Source: Batrachochytrium dendrobatidis JAM81 (lineage: Eukaryota > Chytridiomycota > Chytridiomycetes > Rhizophydiales). Taken from it: DNA of 64,000 nucleotides. Location of the stretch: positions 532,888 through 596,887 of the forward strand of contig NW_006281111.1 in assembly GCF_000203795.2 (NCBI RefSeq). The letters are read 5' to 3'. Made by a program: the position numbers and the translations under genes. This document shows positions 23,572 to 36,425 of the stretch, piece after piece. The notes below the pieces were generated by a model. The model made no database searches and had not been told where the DNA came from. It saw only the letters and a program-made list of their open reading frames with translations. Positions within the stretch are counted from its first letter, which is position 1. The number at the start of each line of letters is the position of its first letter.

Positions 23572-26500
23572 CTACACAAGCCCAAATCCAGTTGCATTCT
23601 CGATTGCCGTAGTCAACCGATCAAACAATTTTTCTTTTGATGCATACTCTGGCAAAAGAAGTCTTCCAAAGCATGTCAAAGCAGTGGGCAATCGATCCGT
23701 ATCCGGTCCATTCCGTTGTACGACAAACGTCAGACTACTAAATCCACTCAAAGGAACTCGATCAGAGGCAGTGACAAAGTTCAATAATTTCCTCTTTTGA
23801 TCCAAATCCATTTTGTGCATAATCTCCCAAAACCAGACTACCATCTCATCATGGGGTAAAAATCCGTCGTATTCAGCAGTGTGCTCCAACTCTGTAAAGT
23901 CAATTTCGGCAGTAGTGTTGCCGCAAATAAGAAGCTCCAGCTCTTCTGGGCGACACATTTTCAAGACTTTACCACCAACAACTTTGTGGAATCCCCTGCA
24001 AAAAGCTTGAAATTGTCGCTTGATGGATTCATTGGTGTAATGCTGCACGTAAAGTTCGACATACTGCACGCGGTTGTCGTTTGTAACTGGAATGTCTTCG
24101 CCGTTGCGGACTAGAGGATATGTTTTGACTTGGCCATACACTTCGTATGAGATTTCAAAGTTTCGCAGAAAGATGTCCGACACGTCACCATCTGACCAGT
24201 CGAGTAGACTCTGTAACCCACGACCAAGAGTAGGAAATGCATCACGAAAGTCTTGAAAGGTAGGACGTACATCTACTAGTTTTTTATAAAGCAGTAATGG
24301 GAATCGTAGCCCCAACATGACGCCGTTATACAGTGCCAATCCAATAATAATACCAACAAGTTCAAACTGTCGCTCAGGCTCCAACGACGCCCCGTTGATC
24401 CATGAGCTGCGAGTCTCTTCTTCATACACAAACATACCGTATCCAGGGTCTAATAGCTGGCTAACAATGGCTTGAAAAAACTCTTTTTGTACTCCACCTT
24501 GATCTTGACCCTCTTCACCACCACCAACAAAGCGTACCTTGACAGGCTTTTTCAGATCTGCTTCTTTTTTACGAATCTGATCCAACACATCATCAACAAG
24601 TCGATCGCGACGAACTTCTAAAACCAAGTATGGGTTTGTGACTCGTTTCAACTCTTGTTCAAGGGTTGCAACAGAAGGTGAGTCCTGTAAAAAGCGTTGA
24701 GCGTGCTGCATCAGCGCCTGGTTTACATATGCATCCTCAAACTTGTGTGACATTTGTACACGTGCATCAATATGCATAATGCGAGTTTTTGCAATGGGAT
24801 CAAATAAAAACGGATAGTTGAAAAAGGAAAATTCAAATACTCGCTGTGCTTCCAAGCTGTGTTTCCATGCTCTATACTCTTCCTTAAAATTGAGTTTTTG
24901 TGCTAGATTGGGCATATGAAATGTGGTAAATGGCGTGATAGGAGTGGGAGCAGTTTCGTTGGCATGACTAAGAATGCTAAGCATTTTTGTGGCACCAATA
25001 ACAGATTGATCAGGCTTGACAGGAGCAGAGTGAACGTGCTCAACAATATATTGCTGAAATATACGAATGATTTTTTCGAATCCTGCATTGTCGTATTCGG
25101 AAAACCACAAAACCAAAACCGCACGCGATTTTGACCTGAGAATACCAATGATTTGACATAGTTTTTTCAAGAGCGACTCGTAGTATCGAGGATCCATCAG
25201 TAATGGATTTTCCACTGTAATCATGATCACCCGAAGCAAATCAGATTCAGCGTTACGAAGTTTTTTGGCGTTTAAAAGTAATTTTGCAAAAAGTAGCTCG
25301 AGCGCATTAGCAAGAACAATTTGAAACAAATCTGGCGGGGATAGCTTTAAGATCAAGTGGTACGATTTCCGAATGGACGGTATGTCCAGCATAGACGAAT
25401 TGCTTTTGATGTCTTGATCAGACAACAAAAAGCTCTTTGTAAGAGCTTCCACGCTAGAAAAAACTGCACCAAGGGTATTTGTGAGAAAAGTAGGATCACC
25501 TGCAGCACCGAGTTGAGGCGTGGATGTATCGGGAGAATCAGAACTAGTGGTATTATTGCTTTCAGACATTGATGTGCTGTCTTTAGAAGATTGATGTTCG
25601 ACATCAGATGTAACATGCAATGAATCTAGCTTATCGGAAATATACCATCCATTATTCGAATTGATTGTATCGTTTTTCAACTGATTCTGAGCAATAGAAC
25701 TGACAAGAGTATCAGCCTCAAGATGGGTTAAAGCTTGCAACGGTGATGTATATGTTTCCACAGCAACCCGAAGTAGGTCGAATGTCAAATATGCAAGACT
25801 GATTTGAGATTCTTCATCAGGCAAAGATTCATCATATAAATTTGATACTTCGGATTCCAATTCAGGAGCAGGTGATGATAATTCAGAGTAATTGCTTGGA
25901 TCATCGGCTAAATCTTGAGATGCATTTTTATAATTGTCAGACTCGACATCATCAGAACTTCCCCACAGAGCTCGTTGACTGAGTGCCATTGTGGCGGATA
26001 AAAGGCTGGGCAAATCCATTACAGAGCTGCTACGTTCATTGGATATTCCACGAGTTAATATTGCGTCACCCTCTCGAGTTTTTAAAGAAGTGCACTGTAA
26101 CGCATCGACATCAGATTCAGTCGGAATCGTAACCGCGGCAGTAGAAGGTAAACATGGCGTTGAATCTGTCGCTCTACGCAATGAAGATGGAACAGTAGAG
26201 TCGTAAGGTTTGCGAAGTGAGTGTTGATCAAAGGGTTCGCCAGATGATTGAACCAATTGAACATTCTCTGTTGAACGAGCAGGATTTGGAGATTTAAATA
26301 GCGATGCAAAGAGTAGCGAGTGTAAAAAAGGGTTGGATGGTGTTACAGAAGCAAGTGGCCGACCAAGTGGTCCAATAGTAGGCGTAAATTCAAATGAATT
26401 GTTGGCAACATTGGACAGTCCCAATGGATTAGTAGATAGCGGATCTGCAGCATGGGCATTCACCAATGGTCTCCGACTCAATTGACCGTGTAAACCCAAA

Positions 26501-27336
26501 TCCTGATAGGAATTTGACCTTGAATGGTTTCCACTACCAGAAGGAGTTGCTTTAGGAGTATCAAAGGGCGAAAATGAAAAGGAATCTGGAAAAACAATTT
26601 GAGGATCGGCGGAAATATTTGGGCAAAAGTATTCCTTTGGTCTGCTTGCAAGTTGCATTGTCATGATGGCAGCAGCATCTGGGGTCAAGCGAGGTCCAGC
26701 AATATACGATGCACACAGCCTATGCTTACAAGTGGACACCCCACATCCAGCAGTGAGTTGTTGATAATATCTGATGTGATTGACAATAAAGAATGGTGAG
26801 TTGGCATGTAGTCGACAATAACTGATTATCAAATAGCTCAAACCACGGCCATTCTCCTGTGCAAAAGATTCCATACTATCTGACACCACCACAAATCACC
26901 AGTGGCTCTACTAGAAAGTGGCATCAATTGCAGCTTTTTCCATTCAGCAATAATAAGAATATTTCAGATTCAACGAGAGTTGATTGGATAATGGATTGTG
27001 ATCCATACAGTTGAAACTGCAAGCCAATGTTGGCATGAAGTTCTGATCATCCAATAAGCGCTTGTACAAAAACCCAATAAACGCTTGTAGCAATTCATTG
27101 ATAATCCATGCAAATATACCAACAATATCTCTGACAAGAGCTTACCTGCGAACCCTTCTTTCAAACTCAATACGAGCAGCACTGTGGTCTTTCTTTGGAG
27201 CCATGTCCAACAGGGATGAAGCCAGACGAGGGTCTGAAAGTGCCTGACTGATGGAAGTGGATGGAGACCCAATCGGGGCTCGACTAGAAGAAGACACTGT
27301 GCGAGAACGGGGATGGAAACGCAATCTACCATCCAT
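23572..27336 (-). CDS. AZUL-HECT E3 ubiquitin ligase (UBE3A-like)
   Basis: HECT-class ubiquitin ligase of about 1150 residues. The main exon ends at 23572 and begins at 26875 or 26821; both acceptors join in phase to a proposed first exon 27336-27146 (start MDGRLRFHPRSR). An upstream stop in the main frame rules out a simple unspliced ATG start beyond the in-frame Met at 26874. Near the N-terminus is an AZUL zinc domain: R-Y-Y-Q-Q-L-T-A-G-C-G, then C-K-H-R-L-C-A-S, D-A-A-A-I and a last Cys, closely like UBE3A. The middle 400 residues are Ser-rich and disordered. The HECT domain fills the last 350 residues, with F-V-G-G-G-E-E-G-Q-D-Q-G-G-V-Q-K-E-F-F and the catalytic Cys in LPTALTCFGRLLLPEY. 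The 3' end converges on ULP2 with 137 bp between stops. Exon 1 is the least certain part. Confidence 0.9.
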
Positions 27337-27477
27337 TGTTTAGGTGTTGGTAGCTAAAAGAATGGATAGTAACAGCAATCGATATCAATCGGTTGGTCCA
27401 AAACAGGGAAACTTGATGGCTTATCCAAGCGACGCGTTTACTGTTTGCTTATGAAAACTCGACTCTGAATCCTCTTA

Positions 27478-29249
27478 ATGACGAGCATCGTTCCTAGAGG
27501 CTTATTTAACGAGCCAAAAACAAAGACTGTCAAGCACAGCTCTAACGGTAATCATCGTTGTCAGTCAATTGTGTTTCATCACTGTCTAATTCCAACTGCT
27601 TTGTCTTGCAAATCTTAGTGGGTCAAACTAAAAATCTAAAGATATCTGTGCATCCTCCAAGCATACCTACAAAGTTTCAGACACTTCATTACGATGATAG
27701 TGAAGAAAGGGCTTTTAATTCTACAAGTCAGCGATTTGAGCAGCGTATCGTAAGTAGAGCTTATTTCTTTTGCTATGATGCAATCTTCATTGCACGCTAT
27801 AATCAACCATACTAAGTTGACGTGTTGGTATTAGGATGACCTGCCTGGTCCAGGATATTATGCAGAAGCTGCTGAAAAACTCGAGGGTGTGTTTGATGTA
27901 TCAACTTCAAAACGAGGATATGGTATTGGATTCGCATCACATGTAGGTGTATTCATCCAACATCAATTCACATACACTGTAAAACCCTCTCAAGCAAAAG
28001 CTGATCATTATCCAATTGCTTTCTGGTGGCATCTAATTTAGAGCAGAAGGTTTGCCAAACTTCCAATAGATTCAAAGTCAACCCTTGATATCTCCCCTGC
28101 TCAGTATAGACCACGTACTCCAATCTACTCATTCTCGGTAGCACATTCCCTATCTTCTTCGTTCCATACACCCACATCAAAACTGGTATCGGATAACGGT
28201 CGATCGGCAGATGTTTCTGCCCAGTTTGTACGCACACAATGGGCAATCAAGCCTACTCCAGGTCCAGGAGAATATACACCTAGCATTATGAAAAAAGGAC
28301 GAAAGCATTACGGTCAACATGAAAGTGGTGCTGTTTCTGTGTTCAAGAGTCGCACAACACGGAGCGATCTCATAGGTGATAAATCTAGCTCTGTGCGACA
28401 AGTTCCACCACCAGGTATCAAGATTCTCAGATTTAAAATAGCGTATATACCAAATGAGCCCACTCAACTCCTACCAACACGTAAATTAACCTGCAACTCT
28501 GACTATTGATTTCAAAAAAATAGGTTCGTACAACATTGTCCGTGCTGAGGGATTGACACAAAAATCATGTGCAGCAGCACAGGCAGCATTCAAAGCTACA
28601 TCTCGTCAATCGCTTGTATCTCATCAGTTGAGTTTAAAAGGCTAAGCAGTAAACGTTGGATACTTTTAATGAATCACGCTCTTACTTTTGAATTTAAATC
28701 GTGACACTATAAACTATATATTGTAACAGTGGCAAAATACCTGGTCCCGGAGCTTACGAGATTGTACCAACAAAGCCAAACTTTAAACCTTCATTGTAAT
28801 GTTTAGATTGATCTACACAAATTGCATTCTATGCTTTATTCTAAACTATTTTTAATATACAGGAGACGAGGTCGTGCTGGAACCATTGCATTGGCTCCAG
28901 TCAGACCGCATACACCATTATCCTCTCAAACAGCAGTTCCAGGTTCAGGAATGACTCCTGTAGCGTTTCCTGGTCCCGGACATTACAATATTGCCCAATG
29001 CACCAACAATATTTATCCATCAGGCCCAATTCTTCAAAGTAACTTTGTTAGCAAAGCACCGCGATTTGCTGATGCCTTCCAGTCAAACATTCCAGGCCCA
29101 GGTAAATTCCTTTACCCTGATTATTTGTCATATAAAAATTCTTGTGTTGGAGCTCATTAAAGTGGCATGCTAAAATAGGATTCTATCACCCCATTGGCGA
29201 TATCAAGTCCAGATCATTTCATTTAAATATGAATAACCAGTGGTCATAA
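27478..29249 (+). CDS. STPG1: STPG1-like flagellar PG-rich repeat protein
   Basis: Sperm-tail PG-rich (SHIPPO) repeat protein of 386 residues. Eight exons: 27478-27547, 27619-27749, 27835-27942, 28042-28414, 28524-28626, 28730-28795, 28863-29101, 29179-29249; every phase closes. Repeated motifs include L-P-G-P-G-Y-Y, T-P-G-P-G-E-Y, V-P-P-P-G-S-Y, I-P-G-P-G-A-Y, F-P-G-P-G-H-Y and I-P-G-P-G-F-Y, interleaved with A-F-N-S-T-S-Q-R-F-type segments, ending in K-S-R-S-F-H-L-N. Such proteins bind axonemal microtubules, so the organism very likely makes flagellated cells. Intron 5 uses the donor GTTGAG, as in uS14m. The start is 141 bp from the divergent HECT ligase start. Reading through the last donor would give a short wrong C-terminus. 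Confidence 0.9.
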
Positions 29250-29618
29250 ATAGTTTAATGGATATGCAACCATCTTCTGTATCCATAGCATATGCATAAA
29301 TTACAATATGACAAGATTAAAAGTCGGTAAAATAGAATCATGTTTATCTACAAAAACGATATCCTCAAATTCAGATGGATAGTCATTGCACGATTGAAGC
29401 AGTAGATGACAATGTTTCTCGACGACGTTTTATCCAAGATATTATCATTGTACTTGCATATTGAGCAAATAAAAATATGGGCATTCTAACTGGTAAATAC
29501 CAAACATGTACCAGATCCTTGTGGATTGGCAAAGGCTTGGCACGGTTTGCCATGATAATATACTAAAATATAAACAATATCAAATATGATCAGTTCATGA
29601 AGATTAAAAACGAATTTA
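29250..29618. other. Convergent intergenic spacer
   Basis: AT-rich 3' flanks of STPG1 and EI24, with no gene, RNA or repeat that I recognise. Confidence 0.5.
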
Positions 29619-31029
29619 TCAAATCGGTTTACAACTAATGTAGGCAAGCACCCAAAACTCAAAATGTCTCACCATTGGAAAAACCAATGCAAACCAGCCA
29701 AGATTTACAGTTTTTGGAAACAAAATCACCATTAGAGCCATAGGAAACCCTGAGTATCCCAGTAGCGGTAAAGTTAGTACTGGTTGAATTCAATGCAATC
29801 CAAGTATCTCATTTATAAAGGAATACACTTACCAAATCCAAAAAAGTATGCCCAGTGTGACTCGAAAAATTCAATCTGATGAACAAAAGACCAATTACGA
29901 TTGGCCCATTTGTACTCGAATGCAAAAAAAGCAAGTATGAAATTCAATAAAATGTAACTAAAAGCAGGACCAATGAATGGAACATGATATATCAATGCCA
30001 CTTGAACAAAAAAATTAAAAATCATCAATCCTCTGTATGTATCACTAGCTGCATTCTTGATAAGTCTATATGATACAGCAATGTTGAATAGTGAGAAATC
30101 GTAGTGTAACCATGACAACACTACAAGATCAAGTTGAGCGCATTTACGTTGGGATAGATTTCGATTGCGTTTTGGGCTTTCCGACAAATATTTCATATGA
30201 CCTATTGGCAATATCTTGATACCACTGACTGTTGACAAAAAAGCTGAACGCATACAGAGGATAAATCCAAGCAATCTACATGATATTCACGCAGTAAAAA
30301 AGGTAATAGTGGGATGTAAATATGCCAAGTAATACAAGTTTAAACTCCAAACCATTGCAACGAAACCACAAAAACCAAAAGGTCGAGTAAATAATACACT
30401 TGCATAATATAACCCAGAGATTGCAGATCCAAGATAACGGATAATGGCCTCAGTGTCTTCAGAAATATTCAAGGACTTGCACAAGGACTCTAAACATAGT
30501 TTTGCCAAAGGCGATACTAGATTGTTGAAAATCAAAACAGATCCCAGAAATATAATCCCATTGAGAAACACACACTGCATCATTCTAGTTTTCAAAGTAG
30601 TGGATCTAAATGGATGCAAGTGATTTGATCAGCCATTTCATTGATACTGTAAATGGGTTCATCAGGCCATCTAGATGCAGCATATCATTACCCATAAACA
30701 ACAAAGAGGGTAATGGGCCAAGCAAAAGAATCCTGTAACCCAGCCCAGATATATGAGCCTGCCAACATAAATGGCTTTGATAATGCTACTTGAGATGGCC
30801 TGTCTAATTTTGTCTTGGTATCCGCTAGAGTGGATGGATTGGTGGCATGGCTATCATTATGCAAAGTCTTTCGAGTCGAATTGTCTGATCCAAACAGACT
30901 TGATTCTCGAGACTGTGGCTGGCCTACATCGCTTGTAGTATTTTGATGGCTAGACTCGGATGGAACAATGCTGCGGATATGCTTTGAAGCCCGAGAATGG
31001 GTAGTCTGCAGACTCCGAATGCTGGTCAT
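29619..31029 (-). CDS. EI24: EI24 homologue, ER membrane autophagy protein
   Basis: Multi-pass membrane protein of 345 residues (human EI24 is 340). Exons 31029-30692, 30605-30398, 30275-30148, 30065-29833, 29749-29619. After a Ser-rich N-terminus comes S-F-A-W-P-I-T-L, then hydrophobic helices. Landmark matches to EI24 are W-Y-Q-D-I-A-N-R-S-Y-E (human W-F-Q-D-I-A-D) and F-E-Y-K-W-A-N-R-N-W with a later H-W-A-Y-F-F-G-F-G-F-P-M. The last helices end in L-V-F-P-M. Intron 2 begins at GTATTA directly after an Ala-Ser pair; this choice gives phase closure and good alignment, whereas reading on gives a stop. In animals EI24 sits in the ER, links to autophagy and nuclear import; the role here is by homology. 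Confidence 0.88.
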
Positions 31030-32135
31030 GAACTAGTCCAAAAAGTAGTGTTTTTAAGTCTGAAAAACAAGCTTCTGACTCGGTGCAAACTTATATTTGC
31101 CACAATGGTAAGATGACGACATGAAATAGGTTGATTTAATAATTATCATGGCTGAGCCAAAAACAGCATGATTCCTATAATAACTCGATTGTCTCACTAT
31201 TTACACATGAACTTCATTTGTCTATGTTCTATAAAGCACATCTTGTATTTAAAGCGGATAGCCAACTAGAGACTATGAGAGTTTGAAGTCTTGCATGCAT
31301 CAAGACAGATTGGTCTAAAGCACTGCAATCTGATGAAATAGTGTAGCTATAAGAATGCATAGTGCATCGTATACATGTGGACTGAATCTGACATGGTGTT
31401 ACTAGACTATCTCGACTATGCAAGTGGCTAATCGATAGGAACGGGTCAATGGCCAAAGACTTGTTTGATACCGCTCGGGAAGAACAAAGCATAAACATGA
31501 TAGTATTTTGTTGAGGATGTTTATGGTAGTGAGTGCAGATAGTGATGATTGAACAATAAAGCTACATGACATGGACTTGGGGAAACATTATTATTATATT
31601 CATACTACATGGCTTGGTATGCCATGGAATGAGAATTAGTAAGCTGCTCAATGTGTTCAATTTCCACCATCAATCGCAGTGGATATCAAGTGGACCGAGC
31701 CGGTACGGTAAGAAACAAAGCTGAACCAGCACAAGTGGTCTATAATTCTTGGCAGCCCGATGCTGGTATGTAAGCTACTGCAGGGATAGGATGCAAGTCG
31801 GCATGGATATTGGTGGCCAGCACGAGTAGCATTAGAAGCCACCATGGATATTCAGATTCTGATTGGTTACGGTTCATATCCATCCATTAAAAGTAAACAG
31901 CTTGAGGTTATCCACGCCTCCAAATCGAATAGCATGCCAATCACAGAAATAAGAAATTCATTTGCGTCCCCTGAGCAGCTAAACAAAAGAAACGCATTCA
32001 TGGCTGGCTGTTTACTCATATTTTAATCATCAGATTTGTTCCCACAATAACAGTACATCCGCTTTTTATTAAGCAAACTCACTTTGTCTACAACTCTCCC
32101 AATCCTCCACAAATTCTGGGCTTTTAAATAGCAAA
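31030..32135. other. Long gap, possible small minus-strand ORF
   Basis: About 1.1 kb between divergent EI24 and STE12. I see no recognised gene. The only coding hint is a 45-codon minus-strand frame, 31877-31740, listed separately. Much of the gap is likely the STE12 promoter. Confidence 0.5.
31740..31877 (-). CDS. Possible small secreted or membrane peptide
   Basis: 45-residue frame from ATG at 31877. After 12 polar residues it has a strongly hydrophobic run (WWLLMLLVLATNIHA) resembling a signal peptide or anchor, followed by a His/Pro-rich segment. A CAG-TAG near the end could be a splice acceptor or the frame may be chance. No family is recognised; support is limited to the hydrophobic profile. 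Confidence 0.2.
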   Translation of the reverse strand: MNRNQSESEYPWWLLMLLVLATNIHADLHPIPAVAYIPASGCQEL

Positions 32136-35100
32136 ATGGATCATATGCAGGAATCCTCTTCAATTACAATGGCATCCAATGCTATTTCAAATAATCAAGT
32201 AGGATCACAAATGCATTCCATCGCTCACAATTCTGCTGCCGCTGCAACCACAAAAAATTCTGATAATGCGACATCGCTGGAGAGCTTGCGCGGATTTCTG
32301 CGTACTGCCCCTACCAGTTGGGTTCCGGGCATGAGTATTCGTACCTATCAGCTTCCCAACAAAGAAATCATTTCTTGCGTTTTGTGGAGAGACCTATTCC
32401 ATATCACAGGCACGGATATTGTACGAGTGCTTACTCATAGGTTTGAATGCTTTGGTAGACGGATCGTGCATACCAAAAAGTTCGAGGAAGGCATTTTTTC
32501 TGACTTGAGAGCACTCAAGCCTGGTGTCGATGCTACACTAGAAGAGCCTCGCTCTCCATTCCTCAAGTTCCTATACGAGCATGGAACTGTTCGTACTCAA
32601 AAGAAACAAAAGGTGTTTTTCTGGTTTTCGGTTGATCACGACAGACTCTTTATGGTAGGCTTAAACATTATCATGCTTAATTGATATTCCTAGAAAACAC
32701 CATCAACAGTATTTATACATGCATTCTCGATCATTTATTGATTCAAGCTCGACTTATTCTGTCAGTTTTACAAATACTCAAACCTTGTATTAAGACCAAG
32801 TTGAAATATCAGCACATGTCTTAGTCTGGTGTTTGTACTATACTGCATTGCATGATTATGAACCATCATGCTGATTTTGAAATTACTTCAACAGCTTGGG
32901 GTTCCATGTGCAAAATACTGCTTGTAATTGTATAAAAGATGCCACATTGACCGCATTACAGCTATATTCGTGTAAAACGGATCACTTGTATTTATCTTGC
33001 AATCACTGCTTTGGAATAGACAGTGATTAAATATTCATTGTGCCTTCCTACTAAACATTGATTGCGCTGCCTCTTGAGTAGACGTTTTCAACTCTTCCAA
33101 GCACAACGTCCATCATATGATGTACAAAATCAAACTATACTTTTGAACCGAGGTGATTTTTATTTTAAAAGACTGTATGTTGTGCGATCAACAAGTCTGA
33201 AATATGATTCATTCATTGCAGTCTAGTGGTTGAGTTTGTTTTGATGTTGTCCAACTCCTCAAGCCTCATATGATGTATCCTAGAATCATGTGCTCGCGTC
33301 TAGTTCAAGAGAACAATCCGGGAATGCAACTGTTGTTGTATGCCAATCACTAGGATGCCAATGAACTAGAGAGTTCAAAAGGCAATGTTGTCCAGTAAAT
33401 TTGGTAGAAACTGGCATCAGTCATTTCATAGAACTGGCTGTTTATTGTGTAGTTTGGCATCCTTATTCAGTGTTCCATTTTCCGTGAATACAACTGTAAG
33501 ACTCGGGTTGTAGTTTTGACCAGTAAACGGATTTCAACTGGCAACCGTAAACTATACAAGCAATTTCAAAGTTTATATTCGCCACTGAAACGCGTTTTGT
33601 GGCACAGTCAGGGTGTGGATGAACAAGTTGCTTTCCAACCTGACTCACTTTACAAACTAATAGCTAGATAATTATGCTAGGACCCAATCGTTTTGCTTTC
33701 CCTATTACGACGGTCAATTTCATATACTAACCCAGACTCGATGATTTGAATGGCATTTTATAGGATGCACTTGAACGTGATTTAAAACGTGAGCGAGCTA
33801 GACAGGACACCTGTACAGTCTCACTGATTTCTTTAGACCCTCAAGAATCCATGCAAAGAGCCGTTCAATTTATTTCCATGGCATCGTTCAACTCGATTCC
33901 TCATTCAACTTCTGGTAACCTTGTCAACGAGTTCGTCATAAAGCACCAACCCCAAACTATGCCCATTATGATGCCGTCAATGGCTCCTACACGGGCAGCC
34001 ATGTCATCATCATTTGGAGGATCGTCCGTTTCATCTGTATCAGAAAACCTTAGATACACAGAAGGACAGGATCGCATTTCACCTGAGCTTATCACTCCCA
34101 GCCCAGAGTTTGATATAGATGCTGCATTGCGCGGAGACCCATTTGGCTCTACCGGTGTATTTCCCATCCCACCAGGAAACAACATGGGCACTAATGGCTC
34201 ATTTCCTATCAAAAACTCTGTAATGATGGACAAGCTTGGAAAACTACAAGACTTTAGAGTTGGTCCATTGACAACATTAAAACGCGATTCTAGCAACAGC
34301 AGTATTCGCAGTTGCAATAGTTCCCCAGACACTAAAGGACAGCATGTTTGCCAGTTTCCAACATGTGGCCGTCATTTTAAAAGACAGGATCAGCTTTTTA
34401 GGCATGTGCGGTCACATAGCACATCGGCTACTGAAAGTCGTCATAAGCGTCAAAACTCGCATGGCTCACAAGGATCTTTTTTGGACTATTCTGATACCGA
34501 AAGTGTTGATTCGTTGCCCGTTCGATTTACATACGGAACAAACATTGCTGCAAACCAAAACAACGCTTCAATGATTGTAAACAATACGTATCACCAACCT
34601 TCGCCTCTTGTCATGAATAGCGTACCAATGATGATGAACTCCACCCCCGTCATTATGAAGGGATCCGTAGCATCCAAGCATCCTGGATCGACAATCGTGA
34701 TGGGGAAATCAGCAATGCTGATGGGAAATGGATCAATGCTGATGCATCAAAATACAAACATTCCTATGAAAAATGATCCAAGTATTCATTCAAGCCCGGT
34801 ACCTACTCAAAGTGGCAATACTAGATCTAGCTCTCCCAATATCAATTTGATGCATACCCAAAACGACTTTATGCACGATATTAGCGCCAAAAATCCAGAT
34901 CAATCGTTTATGAACAGCCTCATCATGGCCTCAAGACCGCAGCAAATCCAAACAATGCCGCTGTCGTACCCAGCCAACGATTCATCTACAAACCAATCAT
35001 TGCCTACACCGACTACGATGCTTGTTTCTTCAATAATCCATGAACCCGACTCGGCCGCAAATTTTGGAAGCAACTTTCTCACATTTGATCCCAACGATTT

Positions 35101-35158
35101 GCTACATCCATTTGAAGCCTTGAACAATGTGTGTGAGCCTCAAGCATTTTTTAATTAA
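32136..35158 (+). CDS. STE12: Ste12-type homeodomain transcription factor with C2H2 finger
   Basis: Sequence-specific regulator downstream of fungal MAP kinases controlling mating, morphogenesis and invasion in other fungi; 637 residues. Exons 32136-32654 and 33764-35158. The STE homeodomain-like region occupies about residues 50-190: I-S-C-V-L-W-R-D-L-F-H-I-T-G-T-D-I-V-R, then K-K-F-E-E-G-I-F-S-D-L-R, K-K-Q-K-V-F-F-W-F-S-V and D-R-L-F-M joined across the intron to D-A-L-E-R-D-L-K-R. One C2H2 finger is clear (C-x4-C-x12-H-x3-H, beginning C-Q-F-P-T-C-G-R-H-F). Many filamentous-fungus Ste12 proteins have two; I see one. The remainder is Met-, Asn- and Ser-rich. The single intron is 1109 bp and carries a complete TIR repeat element, which is unusual for this window. 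Confidence 0.93.
32957..33498 (+). mobile_element. TIR transposon-like element (complete) in STE12 intron
   Basis: 542 bp bounded by TA at both ends. The left end is TA-CAGCTATATTCGTGTAAAA and the right end, read on the opposite strand, is TA-CAGTTGTATTCACGGAAAA; both continue into a GGA(A/T)CACT word. No transposase is encoded, so it is non-autonomous. The TA flanks, and TIRs starting CAG, match the habit of Tc1/mariner or pogo elements (family knowledge). Confidence 0.82.
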
Positions 35159-36365
35159 CGCTGTGTGTGCCCTTGGTGTTAGCAGTGCTATGTTACGGAA
35201 CAGCTCTAGATCTGGCATATTATCTTCAATCTCCCGTATCATTCTATCTAATTGGTGACGTTCTTTGTATAAACAACAGTACGACACAATTTAATTCCTC
35301 ATTTTTATTTTTACTGGCTTTGGCGTGGAGTAGAGTTGACTGATGCTAGAATTTACAGCTGTATCCACATGAATTGGAACACTTCTGTATTTATCTTGGT
35401 AACTGCCTCTATTTTGCTTCGAAATAAACGACAGTTAAACATTCGTTGTACTTTGCTACTACAAATTGACTTGAATGCACTCTCAACTCCTGTTGTAAAT
35501 ACGATACTCCTGATACAGACTATAGTTTTAAGCTGGGATGTTTTTTGGTGTAATCGTACATTGTACGATCGCTAGATTCATCTATTGCGATCCAGATATT
35601 GAACTCGACTATTTTCAACCCAACTCTATCCTAAAAACCCGTATACGTTTGCCTAGTTCAAGAAAACAATGCTTGAACATGTCAACCATTCAATATTTAC
35701 TTGTAATGCTTGGTTTGAATGAGGAACTAGAGATTGAACAAGTCAAGTACAGGGCTTACTAGAACTGTGATGTGTGTATTCATTTAGTTGTTTTATACAA
35801 AAATATGCAAGATCGGCCAATTCTGAGTCTAGTAGACACTAATAAATTCAATATAAACTACTGAAGAAACTGGCTGTTTATTATTAGACATTTTTAGTGT
35901 TCCATTTTGTGTGAATGCGGGTATACTTTCTACCGCTATTGAATACATAATAGTTTAAACTGCCTTGACTACTATTTTCAACACATATGATTGTGGCACC
36001 TATTATTCGATATAAACTGTCGATATCTCGTGCAATCATTATAATGGCTTGAATTAGAATACCGGCATTCTACATGTATATAGTTTCAAGATCCGATGAC
36101 AAGCCTCCAGATAATATGGATTTACTTGTTTAAAATAAGCATGTGTTGTGCTGTGTAGATGAATCTATGCAGCGAAAAAGCATTATTTTGCCTTTAGCTT
36201 TTAAAAATTAGGTTCGGCATACCACCTGTTCAAGCTGCAACAAGGTAAGCTTGCGCATTATTTTGCACATGATCATTTGGGCTATTTACATTGTTTCTAT
36301 TTTTCAATATACCATTATTGATGTTTTCTTTTAAAGTGTGCTTGCAAGGCTGTAGTATTGCAGCC
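35159..36365. other. STE12 3' flank and CoA-ligase upstream region
   Basis: Contains the complete TIR element at 35354-35925. Between 35926 and 36365 I see no gene; a GTAAGC followed later by AAAG near 36245-36335 could belong to a spliced 5' leader, but this cannot be shown. Confidence 0.45.
35354..35925 (+). mobile_element. TIR transposon-like element (complete)
   Basis: 572 bp with TA at both ends. Left end TA-CAGCTGTATCCACATGAAT then TGGAACACT; right end on the opposite strand TA-TACCCGCATTCACACAAA then ATGGAACACT. Internal blocks match the copies at 18965 and 52022 (CTACTACAAATTGACTTGAA, GAGATTGAACAAGTCAAG, GAAACTGGCTGTTTATTAT). Confidence 0.8.
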
Positions 36366-36373
36366 TATATAAA
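36366..36373 (+). promoter_or_regulatory. TATA box of the CoA-ligase gene
   Basis: TATATAAA 53 bases upstream of the ATG at 36426, a good core-promoter distance. Confidence 0.45.
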
Positions 36374-36425
36374 CGCTCAATAAACTAACCCAAATCTCAT
36401 TACTCTGAAACTTTCAAAAAACGTC

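Noticed and set aside
23572..26892. HECT ligase as a single exon starting at a GTG
   Set aside because: No ATG at that point; an in-phase first exon with a good GTAAGC donor at 27146 fits better.
30287..30397. Longer EI24 exon ending F-F-T-A
   Set aside because: It ends in a stop and leaves no usable donor for the next conserved exon; splicing at GTATTA (30397) restores the EI24 alignment.
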